A DNA stretch of 61,584 nucleotides from assembly GCF_023702225.1 (NCBI RefSeq), contig NZ_JAMQCO010000015.1, positions 1 to 61,584 of the forward strand, given 5' to 3'. Below, one piece after another: positions 16,920 to 26,641 of this stretch; positions within the stretch are counted from its first letter, which is position 1, and each line of letters opens with the position of its first letter. The notes under the pieces are model-generated. The model did no database searches, was not told the origin of the DNA, and saw only the letters and a list, made by a program, of their open reading frames with translations. Source of the stretch: Aureimonas altamirensis. Its GTDB lineage: Bacteria; Pseudomonadota; Alphaproteobacteria; Rhizobiales; Rhizobiaceae. The position numbers were made by a program, and so were the translations under genes.

Positions 16920-17426
16920 TCAGCGGACCTGATCGAGCAGACGCTTGAGCTCCAGCAGTTCCAGCAGCACCTGGTTCAGTCGTGCGGCGGCGTCGGGCGG
17001 AAGCGCGCTGCCGCCGACCCCATCGCGATCGCGGCGGAGCAGGTTGGAAAGCCCGCTCTTCTGGCGCTCCGCCTGCGGCTCAAGGTCGCGCGGGGGCGCC
17101 TCCGCGACATGGCCGGCCTGCGGAGCCGGCATGGAATCCAGGCCCTGCGTATCGCCTGCGCCGATGGCGATGACGAAGCGATTGCTGTTTTCCTTGAGGA
17201 TCTTCTGCACGCCCTTGATCGTGTATCCCTTGACGTACAGGAGATACCGGATGCCACGCAGCAGATCGACGTCGTCGGGGCGATAGTAACGGCGCCCTCC
17301 ACCCCGCTTCATCGGCTTGATCTGCGGAAATCGCGTTTCCCAGAAACGAAGCACATGCTGCGGCAGATCGAGGTCTTCGGCGACCTCGCTGATCGTGCGG
17401 AATGCGTCGGCGCTCTTGTCAACCAT
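16920..17426 (-). CDS. MerR-family transcriptional regulator
   Basis: This 168-residue protein has a MerR winged helix-turn-helix: [20 protein letters not shown] at about residues 10-29, then [19 protein letters not shown] at about 45-63. The C-terminus, with many leucines, could dimerise, and no metal-binding cysteines are seen. It lies 14 bases after ihfA on the same strand. The order fabH-ihfA-merR is conserved in Hyphomicrobiales. The effector and targets are unknown. Confidence 0.88.
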   Translation of the reverse strand: MVDKSADAFRTISEVAEDLDLPQHVLRFWETRFPQIKPMKRGGGRRYYRPDDVDLLRGIRYLLYVKGYTIKGVQKILKENSNRFVIAIGAGDTQGLDSMPAPQAGHVAEAPPRDLEPQAERQKSGLSNLLRRDRDGVGGSALPPDAAARLNQVLLELLELKRLLDQVR

Positions 17427-17440
17427 GGTCGGCGCGGCCT

Positions 17441-17776
17441 TTATTCGGCGGCCTTGAGGACGCCTTCTTCGGTGCGCGCCATGTGGGCGGCAAGAATGCG
17501 CTCCTTCATGACGTTGGACGGCTTGAAAACCGTGACGCGGCGCGGCGAGATGGGCACCTCCTCGCCGGTCTTCGGGTTGCGACCCACCCGCTCGTTCTTG
17601 TCGCGCACCAGGAACGACCCGAAGGAAGAGATCTTCACGCTCTCGCCGCGGGCGATCGTGGCGCAGATTTCCTCGAGGATGGATTCGACCAGATAGGCCG
17701 ATTCCGTCCGGGAAAGTCCGATCTTCCGAAACACCGCTTCAGCCAGATCGGCGCGCGTGACCGTCCTGTCGCTCAT
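17441..17776 (-). CDS. ihfA: Integration host factor subunit alpha
   Basis: This 111-residue HU/IHF-family DNA-bending protein includes the flexible arm [15 protein letters not shown] with the intercalating proline. IHF-alpha-type residues are present at the start ([21 protein letters not shown]). It functions with IhfB, encoded elsewhere, in recombination, replication and sigma-54 promoter architecture. It lies between fabH and the MerR gene on the same strand, with about 100 bases upstream that probably hold its own promoter. Confidence 0.95.
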   Translation of the reverse strand: MSDRTVTRADLAEAVFRKIGLSRTESAYLVESILEEICATIARGESVKISSFGSFLVRDKNERVGRNPKTGEEVPISPRRVTVFKPSNVMKERILAAHMARTEEGVLKAAE

Positions 17777-17880
17777 ATCTACCCCTCGATCTGAAAACCC
17801 GCGGAAGAGGGCACCCCCTGCCCGTCTCCTGCGAACCTATGGTCGAACCATACCGAATAGCCGAATAGAATCAAGGATAT

Positions 17881-18861
17881 TCAAGACCATCGGATGATGG
17901 AAGCACCCCAGGTGAAGCCGCCGCCCATCGCCTCGATGAGAACGAGGTCGCCCTTCTGGATACGACCGTCGCGCACCGCCTTGTCCAGCGCAAGCGGGAT
18001 GGAGGCGGCCGACGTGTTGCCGTGATTCTCGACGGTCATCACCACCTTCTCGGGCGCGATGCCGAGCTTTTTGGCCGACGCGTCGATGATGCGGCGGTTG
18101 GCCTGATGCGGCACGAACCAGTCGATGTCGTCGGGCCCGATGGCGAGGGCCTGGAAGGAATCGTCGATGACGTCGGTTATCATGCCGACCGCATGCTTGA
18201 AGACTTCGCGGCCTTCCATGCGCAGCTTGCCCACCGTACCGGTGGTCGAGGGGCCCCCGTCGACGAACAGCTTTTCCTTGTGCTGGCCGTCCGAACGGAG
18301 CTTGGAAACGAGGACGCCCTCGTCGGCCAGGGTTCCATTGCCCTCGACCGCTTCCAGTACGACGGCGCCGGCCCCGTCGCCGAACAGCACGCAGGTGGTG
18401 CGATCGGTCCAGTCGAGAATGCGCGAAAAGGTCTCCGAGCCGATAACCAGCGCCCGCCGGGCCATGCCGGAGCGCAAATAGAGATCTGCGGTGGTGACGG
18501 CATAGACGAAGCCACTGCACACGGCCTGGATGTCGAAGGCGAAACCGTGGTCGATGCCCAGCCGGTTCTGCACCTGCACTGCCGAGGCCGGGAAGGTGTT
18601 GTCCGGCGTCGCGGTGGCCAGGATGATGAGATCGATGTCGGCCGGCTGCAGGCCGGCTGCATCCAGTGCGCGGCGCGCGGCCTTCTCGCCCATCGAGGCC
18701 GTGGTGTCGTCGGGCGCGGCGATGTGGCGATTGGCAATGCCCGTGCGCTGGCGGATCCACTCGTCCGACGTTTCGACGACGCCTTCGAAGTCGCGGTTCG
18801 CCATGATGCGATCCGGCAGATAGGAGCCGGTGCCTCGGACGACCGATCGTACGACTGTCAT
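17881..18861 (-). CDS. fabH: 3-oxoacyl-ACP synthase III
   Basis: This 326-residue condensing enzyme joins acetyl-CoA to malonyl-ACP to start fatty acid synthesis. The catalytic triad is intact: C115 in AVCSGF, H252 in PHQANRR and N282 in ENHGN. The C-terminal GGGFTWGA segment is canonical. The ATG at 18859-18861 overlaps the plsX stop (ATGA), so FabH and PlsX are translationally coupled. This links lipid initiation with phospholipid synthesis. Confidence 0.96.
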   Translation of the reverse strand: MTVVRSVVRGTGSYLPDRIMANRDFEGVVETSDEWIRQRTGIANRHIAAPDDTTASMGEKAARRALDAAGLQPADIDLIILATATPDNTFPASAVQVQNRLGIDHGFAFDIQAVCSGFVYAVTTADLYLRSGMARRALVIGSETFSRILDWTDRTTCVLFGDGAGAVVLEAVEGNGTLADEGVLVSKLRSDGQHKEKLFVDGGPSTTGTVGKLRMEGREVFKHAVGMITDVIDDSFQALAIGPDDIDWFVPHQANRRIIDASAKKLGIAPEKVVMTVENHGNTSAASIPLALDKAVRDGRIQKGDLVLIEAMGGGFTWGASIIRWS

Positions 18862-19937
18862 TGGGCGCGCTCCGCAGTTTGACCCGAAGGCGCTGCGGAT
18901 GCAGTCAGGCCCGAGTTGAATATTTCCAGATCCCTGGCGATCTTGCGGACAAGATCCGCCGTCGCCATCGCATGCGCGATATCCATGGCCGCGGCGGTGC
19001 CCTCCGCGTCGGAGCCGCCATGGCTCTTGATGACGATGCCGTTCAACCCCAGGAACACGCCGCCATTCACCTTCCGCGGATCCAGCTTCTCCCGCAGGCG
19101 GGCGAAAGCACCGCGCGCCAGAAGATAGCCGAGGCGCGACAGAAGCGTCCGGCTCAGCGAATCCCGCAGGTAGGAGGCCACCTGCTTCACCGTCCCTTCC
19201 GCCGTCTTCAGGGCGACGTTGCCGGTAAAGCCTTCCGTCACCACCACGTCGACCGTACCGCGGCCGAGATCGTTGCCCTCGACGAAACCGTGGTAGCTGA
19301 GATCCTCGATCGTGCTTTCGCGCAACAGGCGGCCGGCTTCCCGGATCTCGTCCTGGCCCTTCACCTCTTCCACGCCGATGTTGAGAAGACCGATGGTCGG
19401 GCGTTCGATGGCCAGCACCGCACGCGCCATGGCCGCGCCCATGACGGAGAAATCCACCAGTTGCTGGGCATCCGCGCCGATCGTCGCCCCGACGTCGAGG
19501 ACGATGCTCTCGCCTTTGAGGGTCGGCCAGATGCAGGCGATGGCGGGCCGCTCTATATTGGCCATCGTGCGCAGGCAGAACTTGGCCATCGCCATCAGTG
19601 CGCCGGTGTTTCCGGCCGAAACGGCGACATCCGCCTCGCCCGTCTTGACCGCGTCGATCGCCCGCCACATCGACGACTTGTAGCGTCCCTGCCGCAGCGC
19701 CTGCGACGGCTTGTCGTCCATGCGGACGGACACGTCGCAGTGATGGAAGGTCGAGGCGGCCTTCAGCCGCGGATATTTTTCCAGCTCGGGCAGGACTTCG
19801 TCTTCGCGTCCGAACAAGACGAAGCGGGTATCGGGATGCCGCTCGAGGGCGATGTCCGCCCCCGGAAGGATGACGGACGGGCCATGGTCGCCCCCCATGA
19901 CATCCACCGCGATGCGGATTCCTGCATTGGAACTCAA
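18858..19937 (-). CDS. plsX: Phosphate acyltransferase
   Basis: PlsX converts acyl-ACP to acyl-phosphate for phosphatidic acid synthesis. The protein is about 359 residues, with the diagnostic [14 protein letters not shown] start and the conserved segments [10 protein letters not shown] and [12 protein letters not shown] propose a TTG start at 19935-19937, since it has AAGG 8 bases upstream and gives [10 protein letters not shown], close to the usual N-terminus. A second TTG at 19998-20000 would add 21 atypical residues. It lies between the DUF177 gene and fabH in a conserved cluster. Confidence 0.92.
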   Translation of the reverse strand: MSSNAGIRIAVDVMGGDHGPSVILPGADIALERHPDTRFVLFGREDEVLPELEKYPRLKAASTFHHCDVSVRMDDKPSQALRQGRYKSSMWRAIDAVKTGEADVAVSAGNTGALMAMAKFCLRTMANIERPAIACIWPTLKGESIVLDVGATIGADAQQLVDFSVMGAAMARAVLAIERPTIGLLNIGVEEVKGQDEIREAGRLLRESTIEDLSYHGFVEGNDLGRGTVDVVVTEGFTGNVALKTAEGTVKQVASYLRDSLSRTLLSRLGYLLARGAFARLREKLDPRKVNGGVFLGLNGIVIKSHGGSDAEGTAAAMDIAHAMATADLVRKIARDLEIFNSGLTASAAPSGQTAERAQ

Positions 19938-20022
19938 GTCTCGATACCTTCCATCGCGGCACTGCGCAGCCGGGGGGCCGCGCGGCGCCAAAATATCCAA
20001 ATGTTAGCGGACCGCAACAGCC

Positions 20023-20610
20023 TCAGCCCTTTTCTTCGGACTTTGCCGCCTTCAGCCCCTTCAACCCGGCAAAGGGCGAAGGCGCGCGCGCATCGGGCTC
20101 CGGGTCGGTGTCGAACGCCTCGAAAGCGGCCCCATCCTCGCGCGGGTAGGGCTCCAGCGCCAGGGCCAGTTGCTCCTCCAGCGCAGCGCCGAGATCGATC
20201 CGGTCGCCGCTGAAGGTTTCCGGAATATCGTCTCCATCGGGGTCGAGATGGATCTCTCCATCGTCGCCGGAATCGATTCGCGCCAGCCGCGAATGTTCCG
20301 GAAGGAAGACCAGGTCCAGATCCTGGTCGATCCGCTCTTCCACGGGCTCCAGCGTAACCACCGAAACCTGCCGCACGATGGCCGACATGGCGCCCTTGAC
20401 GCTGACCCCGTCACGACGCCAGGGCGCCACGGTCAGGTCTGCCGTCAGCGCATCGACCGACAGGATTTCAAGAAACGCGGCCAGCGCCGCGCGCTCCTTG
20501 TCGGAAGCCTCGAACGTCACCCTGTTGCCCGTCTTCGGCAAACTGCGGACGACGACCGTCAGATCGAGGCAGCGTCGGCCCGCATCAACCACCGGTTTCT
20601 CATCCTTCAT
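20023..20610 (-). CDS. DUF177 (YceD-like) protein
   Basis: This 195-residue protein of the DUF177 family is linked in other bacteria to 23S rRNA or ribosome-related metabolism and is usually found next to rpmF or plsX. The acidic C-terminal half and the ending PFAGLKGLK are typical of alphaproteobacterial members. I chose the ATG at 20608-20610, preceded by GGAG. It overlaps the 3' end of the upstream chaperone gene by 11 bases. Its molecular role in this group is not established. Confidence 0.85.
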   Translation of the reverse strand: MKDEKPVVDAGRRCLDLTVVVRSLPKTGNRVTFEASDKERAALAAFLEILSVDALTADLTVAPWRRDGVSVKGAMSAIVRQVSVVTLEPVEERIDQDLDLVFLPEHSRLARIDSGDDGEIHLDPDGDDIPETFSGDRIDLGAALEEQLALALEPYPREDGAAFEAFDTDPEPDARAPSPFAGLKGLKAAKSEEKG

Positions 20611-21151
20611 TTCCGCCGCTCCTGCCCGGATCGACCGGCCAGCGGCCGGCCAGGATCTCGGTTCGATCGATTGCCGCATATAGGTGCGACGTGTCCAGAA
20701 TGTGAGCGGCCCAGAAGGCGATTTGTGCGTCGGACAGGTCGTCGCCGCCGCCCAGCCTCTCGCCCTTCACCGCCGCCGCCAGCCCATCGCGGTCGGCGCG
20801 GTCCAGCGGGCCGCCGAGCGCCCGGACCCTTTGATAGAAAAGCCCGGCCAGCTTCCGCATGCGCTTGGGCACAGTCATGTAGCCTATGCCGATCTCCCGC
20901 ATGGAGTGGTCCATGTCGGTCATGAAGCGGTCCACCACATCCTGCGCCAGCGGCTGCAGCGCGGGCTCGCTTCCGCAACGGCGCAGGAACAGGAACATCT
21001 CGATGGCAAGGGCGTCGAACCGCCCCATCACCGTATCGGGAAGACCCCCCGCCTGAAAGAAGCGCGTCGCGCGCGCGCGCGCGACGATGCCGTCGTAGAG
21101 TTGCTCGACGATCGCCCTGTTGCGGCGCTTGCGGCGGAAACGTTCAAGCAT
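20600..21151 (-). CDS. Ubiquinol-cytochrome c chaperone family protein
   Basis: This 183-residue protein is of the Cbp3/UQCC family, which helps assemble cytochrome b of the bc1 complex. The family hallmarks are the N-terminal basic RRKRRNR segment, the helical MFLFLRRC stretch and DMDHSMREIGIGYMTVPKRM near the centre. It heads the run DUF177-plsX-fabH on the minus strand, and the run is transcribed from the gap shared with bamE. Positions 21152-21339 hold this divergent promoter region. Confidence 0.88.
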   Translation of the reverse strand: MLERFRRKRRNRAIVEQLYDGIVARARATRFFQAGGLPDTVMGRFDALAIEMFLFLRRCGSEPALQPLAQDVVDRFMTDMDHSMREIGIGYMTVPKRMRKLAGLFYQRVRALGGPLDRADRDGLAAAVKGERLGGGDDLSDAQIAFWAAHILDTSHLYAAIDRTEILAGRWPVDPGRSGGNEG

Positions 21152-21237
21152 CCCTTCTCATCCGGCAGGTCTTGGTGCGGACAGGCGTTCGCATGGCCGG
21201 ACGACAATTGCAACGCCGGCGCCGTGCAATCGCCCTG

Positions 21238-21266
21238 TTCCAATTGGACACACCTTGCTCTAAATG
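21238..21266. promoter_or_regulatory. Sequence motif shared with the hemB upstream region
   Basis: A 29-base segment beginning TTCCAATT and containing CCTTGCTCTA matches the segment at 29417-29445 in 20 of 29 positions. It lies between the divergent bc1-chaperone and bamE genes. It may be a promoter core or a protein-binding site; which one cannot be decided here. Confidence 0.4.
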
Positions 21267-21339
21267 TGCGTCACCGGCGCCCATGGCGCCCATGCCCGTA
21301 TGGATGCTTTTGCGCGTCGACAGCAGGGAGACGAACCGC

Positions 21340-21831
21340 GTGACCAGACTTGCCCCTCCCATCCGACCGTTGCTCGCTGCATTGGGGGTGGCGTCCGCCC
21401 TCACCCTTGCAGGCTGCCAGACGGCGGAGGTCTACAACCAGGGCTATATTATCGACGAGCAGGCCCTTTCCCTCGTGCCGGTCGGCTCCAGCCGCGAGCA
21501 GGTGCTGCTGGCGCTCGGGTCGCCGTCCACCACCGCGATCTTCGACAACGAGGTCTTCTACTACATCTCGCAGAAGCGCGTCCGCCAGTTTGCCTTCATG
21601 CAGCCCAGGCTGGTGGATCAGCGCATCCTGGCCGTCTACTTCAACAAGGACAACCGCGTCGACCGTATCGCCAATTACGGCCTGCAGAACGGCGAGTTGT
21701 TCGACTTCGTCACCCGTACGACGCCCACCGGGGGCCGCGACGCCAGTTTCCTCGGCTCGATCCTGTCCGAGCAGCCCGATCCCTCTGCCATCCAGCGCAC
21801 CCTGCAGCGCGACCAGCCCGGCTCCATGTAG
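21340..21831 (+). CDS. bamE: Outer membrane assembly lipoprotein (SmpA/OmlA, BamE family)
   Basis: This 163-residue lipoprotein has a lipobox LAGC (about residue 24) after a hydrophobic signal. The SmpA/OmlA domain follows, with LVPVGSSREQVLLALGSPS and the aromatic FYYISQKRVRQFAF. BamE supports outer-membrane protein insertion by the BAM complex. I chose GTG at 21340-21342, which follows AGGGAG by 9 bases and directly precedes the signal peptide. It is divergent from the bc1-chaperone gene and ends at a strong terminator. Confidence 0.9.
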   Translation: MTRLAPPIRPLLAALGVASALTLAGCQTAEVYNQGYIIDEQALSLVPVGSSREQVLLALGSPSTTAIFDNEVFYYISQKRVRQFAFMQPRLVDQRILAVYFNKDNRVDRIANYGLQNGELFDFVTRTTPTGGRDASFLGSILSEQPDPSAIQRTLQRDQPGSM

Positions 21832-21855
21832 GCGCTGCCGTATTAGGCTTCGATA

Positions 21856-21888
21856 CGAAGACGGCCACCCATCGGGTGGCCGTCTTCG
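21856..21888. terminator. Bidirectional intrinsic-type terminator between bamE and nusB
   Basis: A perfect 15-base-pair stem (CGAAGACGGCCACCC with GGGTGGCCGTCTTCG) encloses the loop ATC. It lies in the 93-base gap between two convergent genes. There is no long T-run, so efficiency is inferred from stem strength and position. Confidence 0.75.
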
Positions 21889-21924
21889 CATGATGGAAGG
21901 CTTATCGCGGGAGGCCGGGAAAGT

Positions 21925-22431
21925 TCAATCCTTGGTTTCGATCTCCCTGCCTCGGCCTTCGCCGCGCGCGCGGCGCGAAACGCGATCCAGCACCGCATTG
22001 ACGAGGCGCGGCTCGTCTTCGGTGTAGAAGGCCTTGGCGATGTCCACATACTCCGTCACGATGACCGCCACGGGCACGTCCTTGCGCTCCATGACTTCAT
22101 AGGAACCGGCACGCAGGATGGCGCGCAGGGTGGCGTCCAGCCGCGACAGCGGCCAATCGGCCGTCAGCGAGGAGTGAATCAGCGGATCGATGCTCTTCTG
22201 AGCCCGCACCACGCCCGATACGATATCGCGGAACCACGCCGCATCGGCCTCGCGATAGGTGTCACCGTCGAGTTCGCGGCCAAGCCGGAACGACTCGTAT
22301 TCGGCGACCGTCTCTACCAGCCCGGTGCCGCCCACATCCATCTGGTACAGGGCCTGCACCGCCGCCAGCCGGGCAGCGCCGCGCTTGTTGGCCTGGCGGA
22401 CAGGGCGCGGGGTCTCTTCGGACATGCTCAC
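21925..22431 (-). CDS. nusB: Transcription antitermination factor NusB
   Basis: This 168-residue all-helical RNA-binding protein acts with NusE at boxA of rRNA operons. Recognisable segments are [14 protein letters not shown] at about residues 17-30, [11 protein letters not shown] and [13 protein letters not shown] with VNAVLDRV at the end. The ATG overlaps the ribH stop by four bases, so it is coupled to lumazine synthase as in many alphaproteobacteria. It is the last gene of the glyA-nrdR-rib-nusB run. Confidence 0.95.
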   Translation of the reverse strand: MSMSEETPRPVRQANKRGAARLAAVQALYQMDVGGTGLVETVAEYESFRLGRELDGDTYREADAAWFRDIVSGVVRAQKSIDPLIHSSLTADWPLSRLDATLRAILRAGSYEVMERKDVPVAVIVTEYVDIAKAFYTEDEPRLVNAVLDRVSRRARGEGRGREIETKD

Positions 22432-22874
22432 AACCCCATTCGGTTGCGCAGGTCGATCATGGTCAGCGCCGCCGCCGCCGCGGAGGCGCCCTTGTTCTTG
22501 CGCGAGGTCATGGCCCTGTCGAGCGCCTGCTCCTCGTTCTCGACCGTCAGGATTCCGTTGCCGATCGCGACGCCTTCCATGGACAGGTCCATCAGCGCCC
22601 GGCTCGACTCGTTTGCCACGATCTCGAAATGATAGGTCTCGCCGCGGATGACGCAGCCCAGCGCCACGAAACCGTCATAGGATTTGCCGCCTGTATCCTC
22701 GCCGGCGAGGGCGAAGGTGATTGCGCCGGGAATCTCGAGCGCCCCCGGAACCGTGACGACATCGCAGGTTGCACCCGCACGCTCGATCTCGCCGCGCGCC
22801 CCTTCGATGAGGTGGTCGGCCAGATGGTCGTAGAAGCGTGCCTCGACGATAAGGAGGTGCGGTGCCTGAGCCAT
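22428..22874 (-). CDS. ribH: 6,7-dimethyl-8-ribityllumazine synthase
   Basis: This 148-residue enzyme condenses the aminouracil and dihydroxybutanone phosphate to lumazine, the penultimate step of riboflavin synthesis. Core motifs are [25 protein letters not shown] with the catalytic histidine, and [14 protein letters not shown]. The ATG at 22872-22874 begins [14 protein letters not shown], a normal family start. The open frame upstream is not coding. It lies 68 bases after ribE and overlaps nusB by ATGA. Confidence 0.95.
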   Translation of the reverse strand: MAQAPHLLIVEARFYDHLADHLIEGARGEIERAGATCDVVTVPGALEIPGAITFALAGEDTGGKSYDGFVALGCVIRGETYHFEIVANESSRALMDLSMEGVAIGNGILTVENEEQALDRAMTSRKNKGASAAAAALTMIDLRNRMGL

Positions 22875-22942
22875 GTCTTTCGAAAATCCCGATGTCAGAA
22901 AACTGGGGAGAACGCCCCGTGTGCGTTGAGGAGAGCCGGCCG

Positions 22943-23566
22943 TCAACCGCCGCGCTTGCCTGCGTCCGCCCCGAACAGGCGTTCCGCATAGCGCGCAATC
23001 TGGTCGACCTCAAGATTGACGATGTCACCTTTTCGTCTTTCGCCCCAGGTGGTCACCTCCAGCGAATGGCGGATCAGGAGGACGTCGAACTCGTCGTCGT
23101 CGACACCATTGACCGTCAGCGACGTCCCGTCCATGCAGACCGAGCCTTTGACGGCGATGAAACGCTTGAGTTCGGGCGATACGCGCACGCGAAAGCGGGT
23201 CGCCTCGCCTTCGGCCTCGATGGCGACGATCTCGCCGGTGCCGTCGACATGCCCCGAAACCAGATGTCCGCCCAGCTCGTCGCCTACCCGAAGCGCCCTT
23301 TCCAGGTTGATCCGCGTACCCTCGCCCCAGGCGCGCGCCGTGGTCAGCCGCAAAGCCTCTTCCCACGCCTCGACCTCGAACCAGCGGCTGTTGGACCCTT
23401 CCGGCGAAAGCGCGGTCACCGTCAGGCAGACACCCGAGCAGGCGATGGACGCACCGATATCGATGCCGGCCGGATCATAGGCGGTCTCGACGCGGAAGGC
23501 CCGCCCCTCATCCAGGGTGCGAACGGCGGCAACCCGCCCGACATCGGTTACGATACCGGTAAACAT
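22943..23566 (-). CDS. ribE: Riboflavin synthase alpha subunit
   Basis: This 207-residue protein is made of two similar beta-barrel halves. The first half begins MFTGIV and has CSGVCLTV, and the second has [12 protein letters not shown], the internal repeat typical of the enzyme. It dismutates lumazine to riboflavin. Its 5' end overlaps the 3' end of ribD by 19 bases, consistent with a single polycistronic message. No FMN riboswitch is seen before ribD or ribE. Confidence 0.95.
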   Translation of the reverse strand: MFTGIVTDVGRVAAVRTLDEGRAFRVETAYDPAGIDIGASIACSGVCLTVTALSPEGSNSRWFEVEAWEEALRLTTARAWGEGTRINLERALRVGDELGGHLVSGHVDGTGEIVAIEAEGEATRFRVRVSPELKRFIAVKGSVCMDGTSLTVNGVDDDEFDVLLIRHSLEVTTWGERRKGDIVNLEVDQIARYAERLFGADAGKRGG

Positions 23567-24675
23567 GGGCTTTCAATCCTCTCGTATTCGCGCCAGATGT
23601 CGCATCCGAAGCGCTCCTCGCGCGTCAGGCGCATGGCCGACAGATGATCATCCCGCACCGGGGAAACAACCCGTCCCGGCCCCAGCGTCAGCGGCGCATG
23701 CACGACGACGATCCTGTCGGCAAGGCCGGCATCCAGGACGGCACGGCCGAACCGCTCTCCAGCCTCGAACAGCACGGACGACGCACGGCGTTCGCCCAGA
23801 TGCCGCAGCAGGGCTTCAGGCCCTTCGCCTTCGGCCAGCGGAAGGAATTCGCACCCCGCCTCGCGGAATGCCGCAAGCCGTTCCTCCGAGATGCTCTCGC
23901 GAATGGCGAAGATGGTGGGCACCTCTCGGGCGGTGGACACGAGCTGCCTGTCAACCCGCGTACGAAGCGCAGGGTCGTAGACGACGCGAACCGGCGAGCG
24001 GTTCTCGAGGCCCGGCAGCCGGCAGGTAAGCATCGGATCGTCGCTTTCCACCGTGCCCACGCCGACCAGGATGACGTCCGACCGCGCGCGAACCAGATGC
24101 GTCTGCGCGTTGGCGATGGGCGAACTGATCTGCACGGGGCGGTGACCGGCCAGGGCGATGCCGCCATCTGCGGAGACGGCCACCTTGACCGTCAGCAACG
24201 GCCGGCCGGTACGCATGCGGGACATGAACCCGGCAAGCGGATCGCGCGCATCGGCTGCGCCGACATGCTCCACCACCTCCACCCCGCCGGCACGAAGCAT
24301 GGCAAAACCGCGTCCGTCCACGCGCATATCCGGATCGCCCAGGGCGACGACCACGCGCTTTACGCCCGCGCGCAGAAGCGCGCTGGCACAGGGCGGCGTC
24401 AAACCATGGTGCGAACATGGCTCCAGCGTGACGTAGACGGTTGCGCCACGGGCCGCATCGCCGGCTTCGGACAGCGCGACGACTTCGGCGTGCGGCCTGC
24501 CGCCGCCGGCGGTCACCCCGCGCGCCACCACCAGCGGCGCGCCGGCGCCGTCGAAGCGCACGACCAGCGCACCGACCGACGGGTTGGAGCCCGTCAGGCC
24601 GACATGGCGCTGCGAAAGACGGATCGCCGCCGCCATGAAGCGTTCGTCATGCTGCTCGATCGGCGCGATGGCCAT
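23548..24675 (-). CDS. ribD: Bifunctional riboflavin deaminase/reductase
   Basis: This 375-residue enzyme deaminates and reduces the pyrimidine intermediate of riboflavin synthesis. The N-terminal deaminase domain (about 8-150) has the zinc ligands HAE and PCSHHGLTPPC. The reductase domain spans about 155-370, with KVAVSADGGIAL and the NADPH region VGVGTVESDDP. I chose the ATG at 24673-24675, preceded by AAGG at 6 bases. It lies one base after the nrdR stop. Confidence 0.95.
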   Translation of the reverse strand: MAIAPIEQHDERFMAAAIRLSQRHVGLTGSNPSVGALVVRFDGAGAPLVVARGVTAGGGRPHAEVVALSEAGDAARGATVYVTLEPCSHHGLTPPCASALLRAGVKRVVVALGDPDMRVDGRGFAMLRAGGVEVVEHVGAADARDPLAGFMSRMRTGRPLLTVKVAVSADGGIALAGHRPVQISSPIANAQTHLVRARSDVILVGVGTVESDDPMLTCRLPGLENRSPVRVVYDPALRTRVDRQLVSTAREVPTIFAIRESISEERLAAFREAGCEFLPLAEGEGPEALLRHLGERRASSVLFEAGERFGRAVLDAGLADRIVVVHAPLTLGPGRVVSPVRDDHLSAMRLTREERFGCDIWREYERIESPCLPVS

Positions 24676-24676
24676 G

Positions 24677-25153
24677 TCAGTCCTTGTCGCCGGAAGCGGT
24701 CGGCGGTGACGCAAGCTCGCTGATCAAGGTCTCGAAGTCGCGCGCTTCCCGGAAATCCCGGTAGACGGACGCGAAGCGCACATAGGCGACATCGTCGACC
24801 CCGCGCAGCGCTTCCATGACCAGCCGGCCGATCTCTTCGGAGGAGACATCCCCGTCGCTGGTGGATTCGAGCTGACGGACGATACCGGAGATCATCCGGT
24901 CTACCCGCTCCTGGTCGACGGCGCGCTTGCGCAACGCCGTCTCGACCGAGCGCGCCAGCTTGTCCCTGTCGAAGGGTACGCGCCGGCCGGAGCGCTTCAC
25001 CACGACCAGATCGCGCAGTTGCACCCGCTCGAAGGTGGTGAAGCGGCCGCTGCAATCCGGGCAGATCCGACGCCGCCTTATGGCGGCGCCTTCCTCGGCG
25101 GGCCGGGAGTCCTTGACCTGCGTTTCCTGCGATCCGCAGAAGGGGCACCGCAT
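24677..25153 (-). CDS. nrdR: Transcriptional repressor NrdR
   Basis: This 158-residue regulator of ribonucleotide reductase genes has an N-terminal zinc ribbon (MRCPFC at 1-6 and CPDC at about 31-34) and an ATP-cone domain at about residues 49-139. It senses ATP/dATP and represses nrd promoters. It lies 3 bases after glyA and one base before ribD, the standard order of this cluster. Confidence 0.96.
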   Translation of the reverse strand: MRCPFCGSQETQVKDSRPAEEGAAIRRRRICPDCSGRFTTFERVQLRDLVVVKRSGRRVPFDRDKLARSVETALRKRAVDQERVDRMISGIVRQLESTSDGDVSSEEIGRLVMEALRGVDDVAYVRFASVYRDFREARDFETLISELASPPTASGDKD

Positions 25154-25156
25154 GGA

Positions 25157-26476
25157 TCAGCCGAGCGTCGGGTAGATCGGGAAGCGATCGGTAAGGGCAA
25201 GCACCTTCGTCTTCACCGCGGCCTCGACAGCCGCGTTGCCCTCCGGGTCGTTGGACCGCTTAAGGCCGTCCAGCACCTCGACGATCAACTGGCCGACCTC
25301 GCGGAACTCGGCCGCCCCGAAGCCGCGCGTCGTCGCGGCCGGAGTGCCCAGGCGCACGCCCGACGTGATGGTGGGCTTTTCGGGATCGTTCGGGACGCCG
25401 TTCTTGTTGCAGGTGATGCCGGCGCGGCCGAGGGCCACTTCCGAAACCTTCCCCGTCAGCATCTTGGGCCGCAGGTCCACCAGCATGAGATGGGTGTCCG
25501 TGCCGCCGGAAACGATATCGAGACCGCCTTCGCGCAGGGTCTCGGCCAGCACCTTGGCGTTGTCCGCCACGGCCTTCATGTAGCTCTTGTATTCCGGCGC
25601 CAGCGCCTCCTTGAAGGCGACGGCCTTGCCGGCGATCACATGCATCAGGGGCCCGCCCTGCAGGCCCGGGAAGATCGCCGAATTGATCTTCTTGGCGATG
25701 TCCTCGTCGTTCGTCAGCACCAGTCCGCCGCGCGGGCCGCGCAGCGTCTTGTGCGTCGTGGAGGTGACGACATCGGCATGCGGGAACGGGCTCGGATGCT
25801 CCCCGGCGGCGACGAGGCCGGCGAAATGCGCCATGTCGACCCACAGGAACGCGCCGACCGCATCGGCAATGGCGCGAAAACGCGCGAAATCGATCCGACG
25901 CGAATAGGCGGAGCCGCCGGCTACGATGATGCGCGGCTTGTGCTCCTCGGCCAGCGCGGCGACCTGGTCGTAGTCGATCAGGCCGGTCTCCACGTCGAGC
26001 CCGTACTGCACGGCGTTGAACCACCGGCCCGAAAGGTTTGGCTTTGCTCCATGCGTCAGGTGGCCGCCGGCATCGAGGCTCATGCCGAGGATGGTTTCAC
26101 CCGGCCTGGACAGAGCCATCAGAACGGCCTGGTTGGCCTGGCTGCCGGAATTGGGCTGGACGTTGGCGAAGCCGCAGCCGAAAAGCTCGCGTGCCCGGTC
26201 GATGGCCAGCTGCTCGGCGATGTCGACATACTCGCAGCCGCCATAGTAGCGCCGCCCCGGGTACCCTTCGGCATACTTGTTGGTCAGAACGGATCCCTGC
26301 GCCTCCAGCACGGCGCGCGAGACGATGTTTTCCGAGGCGATCAGCTCGATCTCGTGGCTCTGGCGGCTGAGTTCGCCCTTCATCGCGGCGAAGAGCTCCG
26401 GATCGACGGTCGCGATACCCTCGTTGAAGAAGGCGTCATGACGATGCGACGGTTGCTGCGCGTAAGCCTGCGACAT
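25157..26476 (-). CDS. glyA: Serine hydroxymethyltransferase
   Basis: This 439-residue PLP enzyme interconverts serine and glycine with tetrahydrofolate. The PLP lysine lies in [14 protein letters not shown], and the N-terminal [20 protein letters not shown] and [10 protein letters not shown] segments are canonical. It is the first gene of the glyA-nrdR-ribD-ribE-ribH-nusB run. The 114 bases upstream hold no glycine-riboswitch-like tandem structure that I can see, only a GC-rich leader. Confidence 0.96.
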   Translation of the reverse strand: MSQAYAQQPSHRHDAFFNEGIATVDPELFAAMKGELSRQSHEIELIASENIVSRAVLEAQGSVLTNKYAEGYPGRRYYGGCEYVDIAEQLAIDRARELFGCGFANVQPNSGSQANQAVLMALSRPGETILGMSLDAGGHLTHGAKPNLSGRWFNAVQYGLDVETGLIDYDQVAALAEEHKPRIIVAGGSAYSRRIDFARFRAIADAVGAFLWVDMAHFAGLVAAGEHPSPFPHADVVTSTTHKTLRGPRGGLVLTNDEDIAKKINSAIFPGLQGGPLMHVIAGKAVAFKEALAPEYKSYMKAVADNAKVLAETLREGGLDIVSGGTDTHLMLVDLRPKMLTGKVSEVALGRAGITCNKNGVPNDPEKPTITSGVRLGTPAATTRGFGAAEFREVGQLIVEVLDGLKRSNDPEGNAAVEAAVKTKVLALTDRFPIYPTLG

Positions 26477-26590
26477 TCCTGAATGCTCCGATTTGACCGG
26501 CCGGGGCTGCCTGTGCCCTGCGGCGATGGGGTGCCGTCTACCATGGAAGGTTAACGCGCGCCACCGAATCTATCCGGTGCCCAAACGACA

Positions 26591-26617
26591 AAAGCCGGCA
26601 GCTGTGCGCCGCCGGCC
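26591..26617 (-). terminator. Intrinsic terminator of the L,D-transpeptidase gene
   Basis: On the minus strand, GCCGGC and GCCGGC form a stem around an 11-base loop, followed by TTTTG. It lies 25 bases beyond the L,D-transpeptidase stop codon. Confidence 0.65.
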
Positions 26618-26641
26618 CTCGAAACTCCGATCGGCAATAAA

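Noticed and set aside
17881-19962. A minus-strand frame of about 690 codons joining plsX and fabH regions
   Set aside because: Its first half is an out-of-frame reading of plsX and its second half is fabH in frame. The overlap ATGA between the two genes explains it. It is not a fusion protein.
24676-25156. FMN riboswitch for the rib genes
   Set aside because: The rib genes are embedded in an operon behind glyA and nrdR with gaps of one to a few bases, leaving no room for an aptamer.
26477-26590. Glycine riboswitch upstream of glyA
   Set aside because: No tandem aptamer-like pattern was seen in the 114 bases. The only clear structure is the terminator belonging to the convergent-side L,D-transpeptidase gene.
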